Positions 1-8,075 of a stretch of DNA of 36,182 bases are shown piece by piece (positions within the stretch are counted from its first letter, which is position 1; every line of letters starts with the position of its first letter). The notes under the pieces are model-generated. The model was not told the origin of the DNA. It was given only the letters and a program-made list of their open reading frames with translations, and made no database searches. The stretch is from Solidesulfovibrio sp. (GTDB lineage Bacteria; Desulfobacterota; Desulfovibrionia; Desulfovibrionales; Desulfovibrionaceae), in the NCBI RefSeq assembly GCF_029978005.1, contig NZ_JARKOZ010000083.1:1-36182 (forward strand), read 5' to 3'. A program made the position numbers and the translations under genes.

Positions 1-129
1 GGCGGGGAGCTGACCGCCCTGGACGGCGCGCCTTTCCTCTACAACAAGCCCGACCTGCGAAACGGTCCCTTTGTCGCGCGTTCGTTCCCCGGCGCGACGA
101 TCGACGGCGTCTCCATCCTCGATGTCTAG
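1..129 (+). CDS. cysQ: 3'(2'),5'-bisphosphate nucleotidase, CysQ-like (3' end only)
   Basis: This open frame enters from the left edge and ends at a TAG at 127-129, giving 42 C-terminal residues. The tail contains GGELTALDGAPFLYNKPDLR and then NGPFVAR. It resembles the C-terminus of CysQ-type inositol-monophosphatase-fold enzymes, where a GG..T.LDG.P stretch is followed by a Y.K.....N..F motif. CysQ hydrolyses adenosine 3',5'-bisphosphate to AMP. No catalytic residues are in view, so another inositol-phosphatase-family member is possible. It converges on the agmatine deiminase gene with only 16 bases between the stop codons. Confidence 0.5.
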   Translation, partial: GGELTALDGAPFLYNKPDLRNGPFVARSFPGATIDGVSILDV

Positions 130-145
130 CTGCGGGAACGCAGTC

Positions 146-1189
146 TTACGCCGCCGGCTCCTCGTGGCTCAGGCAATGCACCGTGCCGAGGCCCCAGACG
201 AGGTCCACGGCGTGCACGCCGACCACTTCGCGCCCGGGGAAGGCCTCGGCCAGGATGCCGAGCGCCAGCCGGTCCCGGGGATCGTTGAAGGTGGGCACGA
301 GCACGACCCGGCCGGCGATGAGGAAATTGGCGTAGCTGGCCGGCAGGCGCTGGCCCCGGAAGAAAAGCGGCCGGGGCATGGGCAGGTCGATGACCGTCAC
401 GCTGCCGCCGTCCGCCAGGCGCGCGCCCTGGAGCCGTTCGCGGTTCTCGGCCAGGGGCCGGTGGTTGGCGTCGGCCGGGTCGTCCTCGCGGCACAGCACC
501 GCCGTGTCCGGGGAGACGAACCGGCACAGGTCGTCCACATGCCCGTGGGTGTCGTCGCCGGCGATGCCTTTCCCCAGCCAGAGGACGTTTTTCGTGCCGA
601 GGTGGTCCCGGAAGAAGGCCTCGTAGTCCCCGCGCGAAAAGCCGGGGTTTCGCACCTGTACCTCCGGGTCCAGCAGGCATTCCTCGGTGGTGAGCACGTC
701 CCCCGCGCCGTTGCCGTCCATGGCCCCGCCTTCCAGGACCACGCGGCGGCCCTTGTGCGTGCCCGGCACGACCTCGATGCCGAGCTCCCGGCACACGGCC
801 GGCCCCACGGCGTCGTCCAGGGCGTGGTCCGGGTACTTGGCCCAGCCCGTGAAGGCGCAGTCCACGGCCACGACCCGGCCCCTATCGCGCACGAAAAAAG
901 GCATGAAGTCCCGTGTCCAACCCCGATCCATGGGCTGGCGAAAAAAATCGACCAGCGAGGCGTCCGCGCCGACGTCGCCCAGCACGCGTCGGGCCGCGGC
1001 CTCCTGGCGCGCGTCGCGCACGAGCAGCCTCACCCGCTCGCCGGCCAGGGTCAGCGCCCGCAGCATCTCGCCGTACACCCAGGCGATAGGCGCGAACTTG
1101 CCCGGCCAGTCCGAGGCGTTGCCCGGCCAGGCCAGCCACACCGCCGCATGCCGGTCCCACTCCGCCGGCCAGAGGAAATCGCGATTCAT
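146..1189 (-). CDS. aguA: Agmatine deiminase / peptidylarginine-deiminase-family protein
   Basis: The 347-residue protein matches the guanidino-group-modifying (pentein) fold in both length and motifs. It opens with MNRDFLWPAEWDRHAAVWLAWP, of which the WPAEW...WLAWP part is typical. EGGAMDGNGAGDVLTTEECL and GDDTHGHVDDLCRF match the conserved EGG...LTTEECLL and D..GHVD motifs. A near-C-terminal GLGTVHCLSHEEP carries the expected catalytic cysteine (GGGNIHC in relatives). Agmatine deiminase converts agmatine to N-carbamoylputrescine plus ammonia, a cytoplasmic step to putrescine. No AguB amidohydrolase lies next to it, so the follow-on step must be elsewhere. It is transcribed away from a hairpin repeat at 1227-1297 that separates it from the upstream operon. 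Confidence 0.9.
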   Translation of the reverse strand: MNRDFLWPAEWDRHAAVWLAWPGNASDWPGKFAPIAWVYGEMLRALTLAGERVRLLVRDARQEAAARRVLGDVGADASLVDFFRQPMDRGWTRDFMPFFVRDRGRVVAVDCAFTGWAKYPDHALDDAVGPAVCRELGIEVVPGTHKGRRVVLEGGAMDGNGAGDVLTTEECLLDPEVQVRNPGFSRGDYEAFFRDHLGTKNVLWLGKGIAGDDTHGHVDDLCRFVSPDTAVLCREDDPADANHRPLAENRERLQGARLADGGSVTVIDLPMPRPLFFRGQRLPASYANFLIAGRVVLVPTFNDPRDRLALGILAEAFPGREVVGVHAVDLVWGLGTVHCLSHEEPAA

Positions 1190-1226
1190 GGCGTCCTTTT
1201 GCGGGGGGGTGGGGAGTCCGGGGGGT

Positions 1227-1297
1227 GGGGACCCGTTTTTGAAAAATGGGGTCCCCTCCCCCGAGCCCCCTCCCTCCCCAAAAACTTTTCAAGGGGG
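1227..1297 (-). repeat. Intergenic hairpin repeat, copy A (terminator-like)
   Basis: A G/C-rich inverted repeat at 1227-1255 (GGGGACCC paired with GGGTCCCC around a T5/A5 centre) is followed on the plus strand by a C-rich stretch and CTTTTCAAGGGGG at 1285-1297. The same arrangement recurs at 29664-29737. Both copies lie just behind the stop codon of a minus-strand gene, here the transporter ending at 1354. They look like members of one dispersed family that works as a transcription terminator. Confidence 0.65.
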
Positions 1298-1353
1298 AGA
1301 CGTCCTGCCCTGCGGCAGGAGTAGGGCAGGCGGGCGACGAGGGCAAGGGGGAA

Positions 1354-2304
1354 TCAGACTTGCCGGCAGACGTAGAGCACGAGCCCGACCACGGCCAGGG
1401 CGATGCCGGCCGCGCCCATGATCCCGGGCCAGGGGGCGGCCAGGAGCAGGGTTTCGCCCAGCAGCGAAAACACCACCTCCAGGGACTGGGTGGCGTCGGT
1501 GGCGGCCAGTTCGTAGGCGGTCTTCGCCCGGCTCCTGGCCCGCAGGAACAGCGTGGTGGCGATCACGCCCGAAAAAAGCGCCACCAGGGCCGTGCGCGCC
1601 ACCTGGCCGGCCGAGGGCGGCGGCGGCTGGGTCGCGGCCACGAGGCAAAGCCAGAAAGGGATCGAGCCGATGGTGAGCAGCAGCGTGGGCGCGCGGCCGG
1701 CGTCCAGGGCGGGTTGCGCGATGTGTGGAATGCGCGAGAGCAGGCCCGTCCTGCCGCCGCCACCGTGGCGGGCCTCCCAGACCAGCTGGTTGCCCAGGGG
1801 ATAGGCGAAGGCGGCCACGAGCACGGCGGCCACGCCCCAAAGGCTCCCCAGGTCGGCCGCCTGCCCGGCCTGCTCCACGTTGACCAGCACGATGCCGGCG
1901 AAGATGAGCGCCGTGAACAAAAGCCCCTTGGCCGGCACCTTGCGCCCGAGCAGGGCCAGCACCACGGGTGTGGCCAGGATCGTGGACTGCCAGGTGGTGG
2001 CCACCACCCAGCCCGGGGAGAAGACCGAGGCCAGGGTCACCCCGGCGTAGAACACGCCGAAGCCCACGGACCCGGCCAGGGTCCAGAACACGGGATGCTC
2101 GGCGAAAAGACGCAGCGTCGCCCCCAGGGCGCGCGGCCCGCCGGACGCCAGGGTCCAGACCGCGAGGATGGGCAGCATGAAGGCGTAGCGCAGCCCGGCC
2201 GACCAGACCCACGGCCCGCCTTCCAGGCTCATGGCCCGGTTGAGCACGAAGGTGCTGGAGAAAAAAAGGGCGGCCATGGCCCCCAGAAGCAGCAGACGGG
2301 CCAC
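1354..2304 (-). CDS. EmrE-like drug/metabolite transporter superfamily protein
   Basis: The 316-residue protein is almost entirely hydrophobic, with about ten predicted membrane segments, the size usual for ten-helix DMT exporters. The N-terminal GAMAALFFSSTFVLNRAMSL and the internal SPGWVVATTWQSTILATPVV resemble the multidrug-resistance efflux branch related to EmrE rather than the commonest EamA proteins. The C-terminal half repeats the fold and ends in a glycine-rich hydrophobic helix. The substrate cannot be read from sequence. Its start lies 9 bases after the stop of the HD-domain gene, so the two are probably cotranscribed. The copy A hairpin follows its stop. Confidence 0.75.
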   Translation of the reverse strand: MARLLLLGAMAALFFSSTFVLNRAMSLEGGPWVWSAGLRYAFMLPILAVWTLASGGPRALGATLRLFAEHPVFWTLAGSVGFGVFYAGVTLASVFSPGWVVATTWQSTILATPVVLALLGRKVPAKGLLFTALIFAGIVLVNVEQAGQAADLGSLWGVAAVLVAAFAYPLGNQLVWEARHGGGGRTGLLSRIPHIAQPALDAGRAPTLLLTIGSIPFWLCLVAATQPPPPSAGQVARTALVALFSGVIATTLFLRARSRAKTAYELAATDATQSLEVVFSLLGETLLLAAPWPGIMGAAGIALAVVGLVLYVCRQV

Positions 2305-2313
2305 GGACGCCGC

Positions 2314-2871
2314 TCAGGCCAGCCCGGTCTCGGCGGCCACGCCGGCCATGGCCGCGATGGCCACGGTCAAAAACTCGTCCAGGGGCAGCCCGGCCTTCTC
2401 GCACTCCAGGATGTTGGCCCGGCGGACGTTCGCGGCGAAGGCCTTGTCCTTCATCTTCTTCTTGATGCTCTTGGGGGCCATGCCTTCCATGCGGTCCGGC
2501 CGCACCAAGGCGGCGGCGCTGATGATGCCCGTGACGGATTCGGCGGCGCGCAGGGCGAAGTCGAAGGCGCTTTGGGGCGCGACGCCGGTGTGCTCGTCGT
2601 TGTGGGCGGCGATGGCGCAAAGCGCCTCCTCGGGCAGCGCCCCCTCGGGCAACGCCTCGCGCAGGGCGAGGCCGTGGCGGGCCGGGTCGGCGGCGGTGCG
2701 CGGATAGTCCAGGTCGTGGACCAGGCCGGTCAACCCCCACAGCTCGGGGTCGTGTCCCAAGCGCTCGGCCAGGGCCCGCATGACGGCCTCGGTCTGGCGG
2801 CCGTGGGCCACCAGGCCGGGGTTGGGGTTCTCGGCCAGGACCAGGGCCAGGGCGGATTGACGATCGATCAT
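2314..2871 (-). CDS. HD-domain (HDIG-like) hydrolase
   Basis: This 185-residue protein has the HD metal-dependent phosphohydrolase pattern. An early histidine sits in LVAHGRQTEAVMRALAERLG, the HD pair in WGLTGLVHDLDYPR, a later histidine in AIAAHNDEHTG, and an aspartate-containing helix near ESVTGIISAAALVRPD. HDIG-like proteins of this size hydrolyse nucleotides or related phosphate esters; the substrate is unknown here. The start ATG at 2871 follows an AAGGA ribosome site that overlaps the stop codon of the upstream small gene, so the two are translationally close. A lysine-rich stretch (SIKKKMKDKAF) is typical of this subfamily. Confidence 0.75.
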   Translation of the reverse strand: MIDRQSALALVLAENPNPGLVAHGRQTEAVMRALAERLGHDPELWGLTGLVHDLDYPRTAADPARHGLALREALPEGALPEEALCAIAAHNDEHTGVAPQSAFDFALRAAESVTGIISAAALVRPDRMEGMAPKSIKKKMKDKAFAANVRRANILECEKAGLPLDEFLTVAIAAMAGVAAETGLA

Positions 2872-2880
2872 GAGGCGTCC

Positions 2881-3129
2881 TTATTCGGCGGCGGGAGGAT
2901 TGAGTGCGTCGACGTCGGCCTGGATGTCCCGCAGCACGCGCGCGGCAAAGGCCACGGCCACGCGCTTGGCGTCGTCGAGGTTGGGAATCTTGTCCTTGAG
3001 GGAGCGCTTGCCGACCTGGATCTTCCAGCCCGGCGAGCCCATCTTTTCGTTTATGACCGTAACGAGAAGGGCTCGGCCGAGATTGATGTAATGCGTGCTG
3101 TCGTCGTGTCGCGTCCATTCGAGAGCCAT
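2881..3129 (-). CDS. Small conserved-type hypothetical protein, 82 aa
   Basis: The protein begins MALEWTRHDDSTHYINLG and is mostly polar, without signal peptide or membrane segment. Its lysine-rich middle (KMGSPGWKIQVGKRSLKDKI) and the helix NLDDAKRVAVAFAARVLRDIQ suggest a compact soluble domain. I do not recognise a family. It is the first gene of a three-gene minus-strand unit with the HD protein and the transporter, with 9-base gaps. An 84-base spacer separates it from the kinase gene upstream, enough for its own promoter. Codon use matches its neighbours. Confidence 0.7.
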   Translation of the reverse strand: MALEWTRHDDSTHYINLGRALLVTVINEKMGSPGWKIQVGKRSLKDKIPNLDDAKRVAVAFAARVLRDIQADVDALNPPAAE

Positions 3130-3213
3130 GTCGCCTCCAGGGGAAACGGGCCGTATGTCGGCAGAATAGCACGATGCGCCGCCGGGGCAAAGAGGCGCGC
3201 CGACCGCCGGACG

Positions 3214-5325
3214 CTATTTGGGAAAACGCAGGGTAAAGACGGCCCCTTCGTCGTCGTTGGCGGCCGTCGCCTCGCCCCCGAGCTGGCGGGACAGGTTGGC
3301 CACAAGCTGCATGCCGAGCGTCGGCGTCTCGTCGATCCGGAAATCCTCTGGCAGGCCCGGCCCGTCGTCGCCGACCACGATGGTCACGGTCTGGTCCTGC
3401 TCCTCCAGGCGCAGGCGCAGGATGCCCGAGGGCCGTTCCTGGAAGGCGTGCTTGTAGGCGTTGGTCAGCAGCTCGTTGAGCACGAGGCCGGCCGGCACGG
3501 CCTTTTCGATGGGCACGTCCACCGGGGCGAGGCGGCAGTCGAAGGCCAGCTCCGGCGTCTTCCGGTCGTGGCCGAACAGGCGCGGCAACAGATCCCGGAT
3601 GTATTCGTCGAGGCGGATGCGCGAGAGGCTGGTGGAGCGGTAGAGTTCCTCATGGACCAGGGCCATGGAGGCGATGCGGTGCCGGCTTTCGCGAAAGCTC
3701 TCCAGGGCCGCCGGGTCGCGGACCTTCTCCTCCTGGAGGTAGAGCAGGCCGGAGATGATCTGCAGATTGTTCTTCACCCGGTGGTGGATTTCCTTGAGCA
3801 GGATCTCCTTTTCCGCCAGGGAGTCGCGCAGCTCTTTTTCGGCGCGCACCCTGGCCGTGACGTCCCTGTCCACCCCGCGATACCCCTTGAAGGCGCCGGT
3901 CTCGTCGTGCCAGGGCACGGCGCTCGTCAGGACGCAGCATTTCCTGCCGTCGCTGTTCACGCGCCACACGGTCAGGTCGCGAAGGGGCGACCGGGCGGCC
4001 TTGGCCTGGGCGAAGGCCGTCCGGAAGGCCTCCTCCTCGCCCGGGGCCAGGAAGTCGAAGGGCGTCCTGCCCAGAAGCGTGGCCGGGTCGTAGCCCAGGG
4101 TCCGGCTGACTTTCTGGCTCACATAGACGTAGCGGTCCTCCTCGTCGGTCTCCCAGATCCAGTCGGCCATGCTCATGGCGATGTGGGCCATGCGTTCCTG
4201 GCTCTGGCGCAGGGCGGACAGGGCCTGCTCCCGGGCGGCTTCGTGGGCGGCCAAGAGCTGCGCCATGGCGTCGATGGTCCGGGCCACCTTGCCGATGTCG
4301 GCTTCGCCGTGGGGCAGGCCCGTGCGGGCGGCAAGGTCGCCCCGGCCGATGCTGTCGGCGGTTTCGGCGATGCGGTCGAGCCGCCTGGCGATGGCCGCGC
4401 CGCCGAACAACCAGGCCACGAAAAAGGCCAGCAGGGCGGCGACCGCCAGGAAGAGCAGGTTGCCGACCAGGGCCTGGCGCGCCGGCCCCAGGACGTTGGC
4501 TTCGGGCAGCCCCACCACGAAATACATGTAGGGCGATCGGCCCGGGGCGAGGGACAGCTTCTCGAAGGCGTAGAAGCGCCGGCGGCCGTCGGAGCCGGTG
4601 AAACGCACCACGCCCTGGTCCTGCGGGCTGGCGGACATGGCCCGCCAGACCTCCTCCCGGATGGGCGCGCCCGTGGGGTTCGTGGGCGACTTGGGGCGGT
4701 AGTAGAGGCGCACGCCCCGATGGTCGGTGACGCCGAGGACCGCGCCCTCGGGCATGAGCAGCCGTTCGAAGCCTTCGTCGAGATTCGACAACCTGATGGA
4801 GGCGATGAGCAGACCGGCCACGCGTCCCGCGTCGTCCCGGAAGGGCAGGGAGAAGGGGAAGGCGGGATCGTAGCCCGTGCGGCTGAGGATGTACTCGCCG
4901 GCGCTGAAGCCTTCCGTGGCCATGGCCTCGACGAAGTGCTTGCGGTCGGCCAGGTTCACCTGGCCCGCGGGAAGGCCGGAGGCGACGACGTCTCCGTGGC
5001 CGTCCACGGCCACGATGTTGATGTAAATGGGATTGTCGTGCAGCAGGGAGGCGAACAGCGCATCGCAGGCGGCCACGTCCATGCGCCTGACCTCGGGCAT
5101 GGCGGCCAGGGTGGTCAGGAGCAGGCGCGTGCTTTCGGTGACGCGGATCTGGACCTGGGCCATGGCGGCGGCGGCGCGGTGGGCCTCCATGGTGGCCTCG
5201 GCCACGAGGTGGTCGCGGCGGGCGATACCGTCGTAGACCTGCAGGGCCAGGGCCGGCAGCACCGCCAGGAGCGTCATCAGCACGAGCCCCGCCCGAATGG
5301 AGAGCGTGAGGGGAAAGCGTTTCAC
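3214..5325 (-). CDS. Membrane sensor histidine kinase: Cache-HAMP-PAS-HisKA_2
   Basis: This 703-residue kinase has a membrane helix at about 11-30, then an extracytoplasmic region of about 250 residues with the look of a double Cache domain (for example NPIYINIVAVDGHGDVVASG). A second membrane helix lies at about 287-308, a HAMP-type linker at about 310-365, and a PAS domain at about 375-495. The kinase core is of the HisKA_2/HWE-related type: EIHHRVKNNLQII holds the phosphoacceptor His (514), and the ATP-binding domain has NELLTNAYKHAF and GDDGPGLP. Such kinases sense small molecules outside the cell and phosphorylate separate response regulators. No regulator is adjacent. It starts 34 bases after the YqjK-like gene and may be read from that operon. 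Confidence 0.9.
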   Translation of the reverse strand: MKRFPLTLSIRAGLVLMTLLAVLPALALQVYDGIARRDHLVAEATMEAHRAAAAMAQVQIRVTESTRLLLTTLAAMPEVRRMDVAACDALFASLLHDNPIYINIVAVDGHGDVVASGLPAGQVNLADRKHFVEAMATEGFSAGEYILSRTGYDPAFPFSLPFRDDAGRVAGLLIASIRLSNLDEGFERLLMPEGAVLGVTDHRGVRLYYRPKSPTNPTGAPIREEVWRAMSASPQDQGVVRFTGSDGRRRFYAFEKLSLAPGRSPYMYFVVGLPEANVLGPARQALVGNLLFLAVAALLAFFVAWLFGGAAIARRLDRIAETADSIGRGDLAARTGLPHGEADIGKVARTIDAMAQLLAAHEAAREQALSALRQSQERMAHIAMSMADWIWETDEEDRYVYVSQKVSRTLGYDPATLLGRTPFDFLAPGEEEAFRTAFAQAKAARSPLRDLTVWRVNSDGRKCCVLTSAVPWHDETGAFKGYRGVDRDVTARVRAEKELRDSLAEKEILLKEIHHRVKNNLQIISGLLYLQEEKVRDPAALESFRESRHRIASMALVHEELYRSTSLSRIRLDEYIRDLLPRLFGHDRKTPELAFDCRLAPVDVPIEKAVPAGLVLNELLTNAYKHAFQERPSGILRLRLEEQDQTVTIVVGDDGPGLPEDFRIDETPTLGMQLVANLSRQLGGEATAANDDEGAVFTLRFPK

Positions 5326-5359
5326 ATGCTTCTCCCGCCTGGGCCGCGCCCGGGCCGCC

Positions 5360-5551
5360 TCAGCGTCGGCGCGCCAGACCGAGCAGCCGGCTGACGAGGT
5401 CGACGCCTTCGGCCAGGCGCGTCCATTGGCGGGCCGCGCCGGCCCGGAAAAGTCCCCATTCGAGACCGAGCAACCGGCGATGCAGCGCGCTTCGCGCGAG
5501 CAGGCGCTTTTTTTCGTTCTCCAGGGCCCGCAGCCGGCGGTCTAGAAACAT
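5360..5551 (-). CDS. YqjK-like small basic protein
   Basis: The 63-residue product starts MFLDRRLRALENEKKRLLA. Its ATG at 5549-5551 overlaps the last codons of the YqjE-like gene (GAATGTTTCTAG), so translation is probably coupled. A longer open frame upstream has arginine/glycine-rich nonsense and covers the neighbouring gene, so this start is preferred. The protein is a basic, Leu/Arg-rich amphipathic helix without a clear membrane segment. Position and composition fit YqjK, third gene of the E. coli yqjD-yqjE-yqjK set. The match rests on context and pattern only. Confidence 0.6.
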   Translation of the reverse strand: MFLDRRLRALENEKKRLLARSALHRRLLGLEWGLFRAGAARQWTRLAEGVDLVSRLLGLARRR

Positions 5552-5919
5552 TCCCTGTCCTTTTGGAATTCCTGGAGGCTTTCCGTGAAAAGCCGCGGCG
5601 CATGGGCCAGGCGAGCCCGCACGCGGGCCAGGAACAACGCGCCCGCGCCGAGGGTCAGGGCCGCTCCCGCGGCCGCGGTCAGGGCCCGGTAGGGCGGCGG
5701 CACGAAAAGCACGGCGGCCAGCAGCGCCAAGCCCACGCCCACGGCCAGCAGCCCGCAACCGAGGCAGGCCAGGATCACGACCTGCGCCAGGCGCACGGCC
5801 GCTTCCCTGGCCTCGATGCCGGCCAGCTCCAGGCGCGCCGCCGCGAGGTCGGCCAGCACGGCGGCGATGGTCCCGCCGGCATCAAGCAGGTCGGCCAGGG
5901 GACCGGACTTGGCGGGCAT
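5542..5919 (-). CDS. YqjE-like / holin superfamily III membrane protein
   Basis: This 125-residue protein has an amphipathic N-terminal helix (LADLAAARLELAGIEAREAA) followed by two hydrophobic segments, VVILACLGCGLLAVGVGLALL and ALTAAAGAALTLGAGALFLA, and a charged C-terminus. That is the layout of the YqjE / Actinobacterial-Holin-X family. These are small inner-membrane proteins encoded beside DUF883 proteins; despite the name they are not phage lysis proteins. The ATG at 5917-5919 is one base after the stop of the DUF883 gene. Confidence 0.75.
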   Translation of the reverse strand: MPAKSGPLADLLDAGGTIAAVLADLAAARLELAGIEAREAAVRLAQVVILACLGCGLLAVGVGLALLAAVLFVPPPYRALTAAAGAALTLGAGALFLARVRARLAHAPRLFTESLQEFQKDRECF

Positions 5920-5920
5920 G

Positions 5921-6226
5921 CTATCGCCTGCTCATGAACCAGCCAAGGAGCAGCCCGCCGAGGAAGGCGCCGCCGATGACGTGGTAGGGCTTGTCGCGCA
6001 CCATGCGGTCGGCCGCTGCCGCGGCGTCGTCGAGGGTGGTGTCGAGGATGCCGCCCAGTTCGTCGTACTTGCCTCTGGCCGCGGCCAAGCGGTCCTCGAG
6101 CTGGGCCCGGGCCTTCTTGATCCGGTCGTCGGCCTCGCCGGCCGTGGCGTCGAGCAGCGCCCCGGCGTGGCGCACGATCTCGCGCAGCTCCTTGGCCGCC
6201 TCTTCGGAATACGTCCGTCTGGCCAT
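5921..6226 (-). CDS. DUF883 (ElaB/YqjD) family protein
   Basis: The product has a soluble helical part rich in Ala, Asp, Lys and Arg (YSEEAAKELREIVRHAGALL...ADDRIKKARAQLEDRL) and a single C-terminal membrane helix ending GGAFLGGLLLGWFMSRR. This is the hallmark of ElaB/YqjD, tail-anchored proteins that in E. coli bind ribosomes and are made in stationary phase. I chose the ATG at 6224-6226, since a GGAGG site lies 7 bases upstream. The preceding ATG at 6229 is also possible, and a further upstream ATG at 6277 would add an unlikely polar extension overlapping the next gene's stop. It heads a tight three-gene unit. Confidence 0.85.
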   Translation of the reverse strand: MARRTYSEEAAKELREIVRHAGALLDATAGEADDRIKKARAQLEDRLAAARGKYDELGGILDTTLDDAAAAADRMVRDKPYHVIGGAFLGGLLLGWFMSRR

Positions 6227-6269
6227 CATGCTGCCTCCGGGATGAGGTTTTCGGTTGTCTTTGTCAGAG

Positions 6270-8075
6270 TTAACCATTTGCGGCTTCCCTGTCCATGGGG
6301 CCCGCGGGTGGGGCGGGGGACGCCTCGCCCGGCAGGATCGCCGGCAGGGTCAGGGTGAAGACGCTGCCTTGCCCGGGCGTGCTGGAAAGCCGCATCCGGC
6401 CGCCCATGCCGGCGGCCAGCAGGGCGCACAGGGTGAGCCCCAGGCCGGTGCCGCGAAAGGGCCGGGTGGTCGAGCCGTCGCCCTGGGCGAAGGGCTCGAA
6501 GATCCGGGCGTGTTTTTCCGGGGGGATGCCGATGCCGGTGTCGGTCACGGCAAAGACCAGCCGGCCGGCCTCGGCCGGGTCGCGCCCCGGGCCCACCGCC
6601 AGGCGCACCTCGCCTGCTCCGGTGAACTTCACGGCGTTGTCGAGAAGGTTGTCGAGGATCTGGCGCACCCGGGCCGGGTCGCCCACGGCGGTCGCCGGCG
6701 CGTCCGGAGCCGGGGAGAAGACCAGGGCCAGGCCTTTGGCGGCGGCCCGCTCGGCCTGGCCGGCCAGGGCCTGGCGGGCCAGCTCGCGGGGGTCGAAGGC
6801 CTCGCGGGAGAGCTTGAGCCGGCCGGATTGGATGCGGGAGACGTCGAGGATGTCGTTAAGGAGGGCCATGAGCCCCTCGCCGGCCTGCTCCAGGGCGGTG
6901 AGGAACTCCTCCTGGCGGGGGGAAAGCCCGGAGTCGCGCAGGAGGTCCACCATGCCGAGGATGGTGTTCATGGGCGTGCGGACCTCGTGGCTCATGAGCG
7001 ACAGGAAACGCAGCTGGGTCTGGCTGGCCGCCTCGGCCGCCTCCTTGGCCAGGACCAGGGCCTGCTCGATGGCCTTTCGGGCGGTGATGTCCACCGCCAC
7101 GGACAGCAGGCAGGTCTGGCCGAAGGCCTCCAGGGGGATGCCGGAATACAGGACCGTGCCGCGACGCCCTTGCTTGAAGCGGTAGTCGAGTTCGAGGTTC
7201 TGGATCAGGCCCTCCCTGTCCACGGTGTCGAAGATGCGTACGCGGTCGTCGGGGGCGATGGAGAAGCCGAGTTCCTCCGGCGTGCGGCCGATGATCTCGT
7301 GGCGGGAGAGGTCGATCCCGGCGAGGAAGGCTTCGTTGACCTCGAGGTAGCGGTTCTCCGGCAGGCTGGCGATGGCGATGGCGGCCGGGGTGAGGCGCAG
7401 GATCTTGGCCAGGCGGTCCCGGCTTTCGGCCAGCATCTGGCGGCTGGCCAGCTGGCGCGTGACGTCGCGGGCGTAGACGGCCAGCCGCCGGCCGCCGTCC
7501 GGTCCGGGCGGCAGGGGGGAAAGGATGTTGTCCAGGGCGCGGCCTTCGCGCACGTCGCTGAAGGCGACGGGGCGCCCCGTGTCCAAGGCCTGGCGGTAGC
7601 GCTCGCGCCGGGCTTCCACGATGGCCGGATCGGTCAGGGCGAGGATGTCGCGGCCGATGAAGTCGTCGAAGGCGCAGCCGAAGCGGGCGGCGGCGGTGCG
7701 GTTGGCCGAGACGACGCGGAAATCCTCGTCGAGGACCAGGATGGCGTCGCTCGTGGCTTCGAACACGGCTTCGAGCAGGTCGCGCTTGGCGGCGAGTTCG
7801 CGCTGGGCCTCCAGGCGGCGACGCGTCTCGGCCGCCACGCGCCGGGAACGCCGCCAAAGCACGGCCAGGGCCGCCGCCAGGGGCAGGCCGACGAGAAGGC
7901 CGGGAAGCGGGTGGCCGACGAATTCCTGCCAGCACTGGCCGGACAGGGAGGCCCTGTCGGCCGCGCCCGCAACGACCGGGACGAGAAGGGCGGCCAGGGT
8001 CAGGGCGAAGAAAAGGCCGACGGCCCGCGCGCCTTGGCGAGAGGCGGCGGGCGGCCGGCGCGGCGCGGCGGCTAC
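6270..8075 (-). CDS. Membrane PAS-PAS sensor histidine kinase (start codon unresolved)
   Basis: Reading from about 8075, two hydrophobic segments (near GLFFALTLAALLVPVVAGAA and GLLVGLPLAAALAVLW) precede two PAS domains (around LLEAVFEATSDAILVLDEDF and ILRLTPAAIAIASLPENRYL). A HisKA domain with the phosphoacceptor in SLMSHEVRTPMNTILG follows, then an ATPase domain with ILDNLLDNAVKF, DTGIGIP and GTGLGL. There is no receiver domain. The open frame continues upstream through the Nif11 gene, where its residues are arginine/proline-rich and not protein-like. No ATG, GTG or TTG occurs in frame between the Nif11 stop and the first hydrophobic segment. The nearest are a GTG at 8172-8174 and an ATG at 8232-8234, inside the Nif11 gene and without good ribosome sites. 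The true start is therefore open. Cotranscription with the Nif11 gene is likely. Confidence 0.85.
   Translation of the reverse strand, partial: VAAAPRRPPAASRQGARAVGLFFALTLAALLVPVVAGAADRASLSGQCWQEFVGHPLPGLLVGLPLAAALAVLWRRSRRVAAETRRRLEAQRELAAKRDLLEAVFEATSDAILVLDEDFRVVSANRTAAARFGCAFDDFIGRDILALTDPAIVEARRERYRQALDTGRPVAFSDVREGRALDNILSPLPPGPDGGRRLAVYARDVTRQLASRQMLAESRDRLAKILRLTPAAIAIASLPENRYLEVNEAFLAGIDLSRHEIIGRTPEELGFSIAPDDRVRIFDTVDREGLIQNLELDYRFKQGRRGTVLYSGIPLEAFGQTCLLSVAVDITARKAIEQALVLAKEAAEAASQTQLRFLSLMSHEVRTPMNTILGMVDLLRDSGLSPRQEEFLTALEQAGEGLMALLNDILDVSRIQSGRLKLSREAFDPRELARQALAGQAERAAAKGLALVFSPAPDAPATAVGDPARVRQILDNLLDNAVKFTGAGEVRLAVGPGRDPAEAGRLVFAVTDTGIGIPPEKHARIFEPFAQGDGSTTRPFRGTGLGLTLCALLAAGMGGRMRLSSTPGQGSVFTLTLPAILPGEASPAPPAGPMDREAANG

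Noticed and set aside
1246-5394. Very long plus-strand open frame opposite several minus-strand genes
   Set aside because: High-GC codon bias leaves the opposite strand free of stops; its product is a Gly/His/Gln/Arg-rich string without domains, while the minus-strand genes have clear motifs. The same holds for the long frames opposite the hybrid kinases and the ABC exporter.
5542-5919. Phage holin / prophage remnant
   Set aside because: The holin-superfamily resemblance is that of chromosomal YqjE proteins; the neighbours are DUF883 and YqjK-like genes and no phage gene is present.
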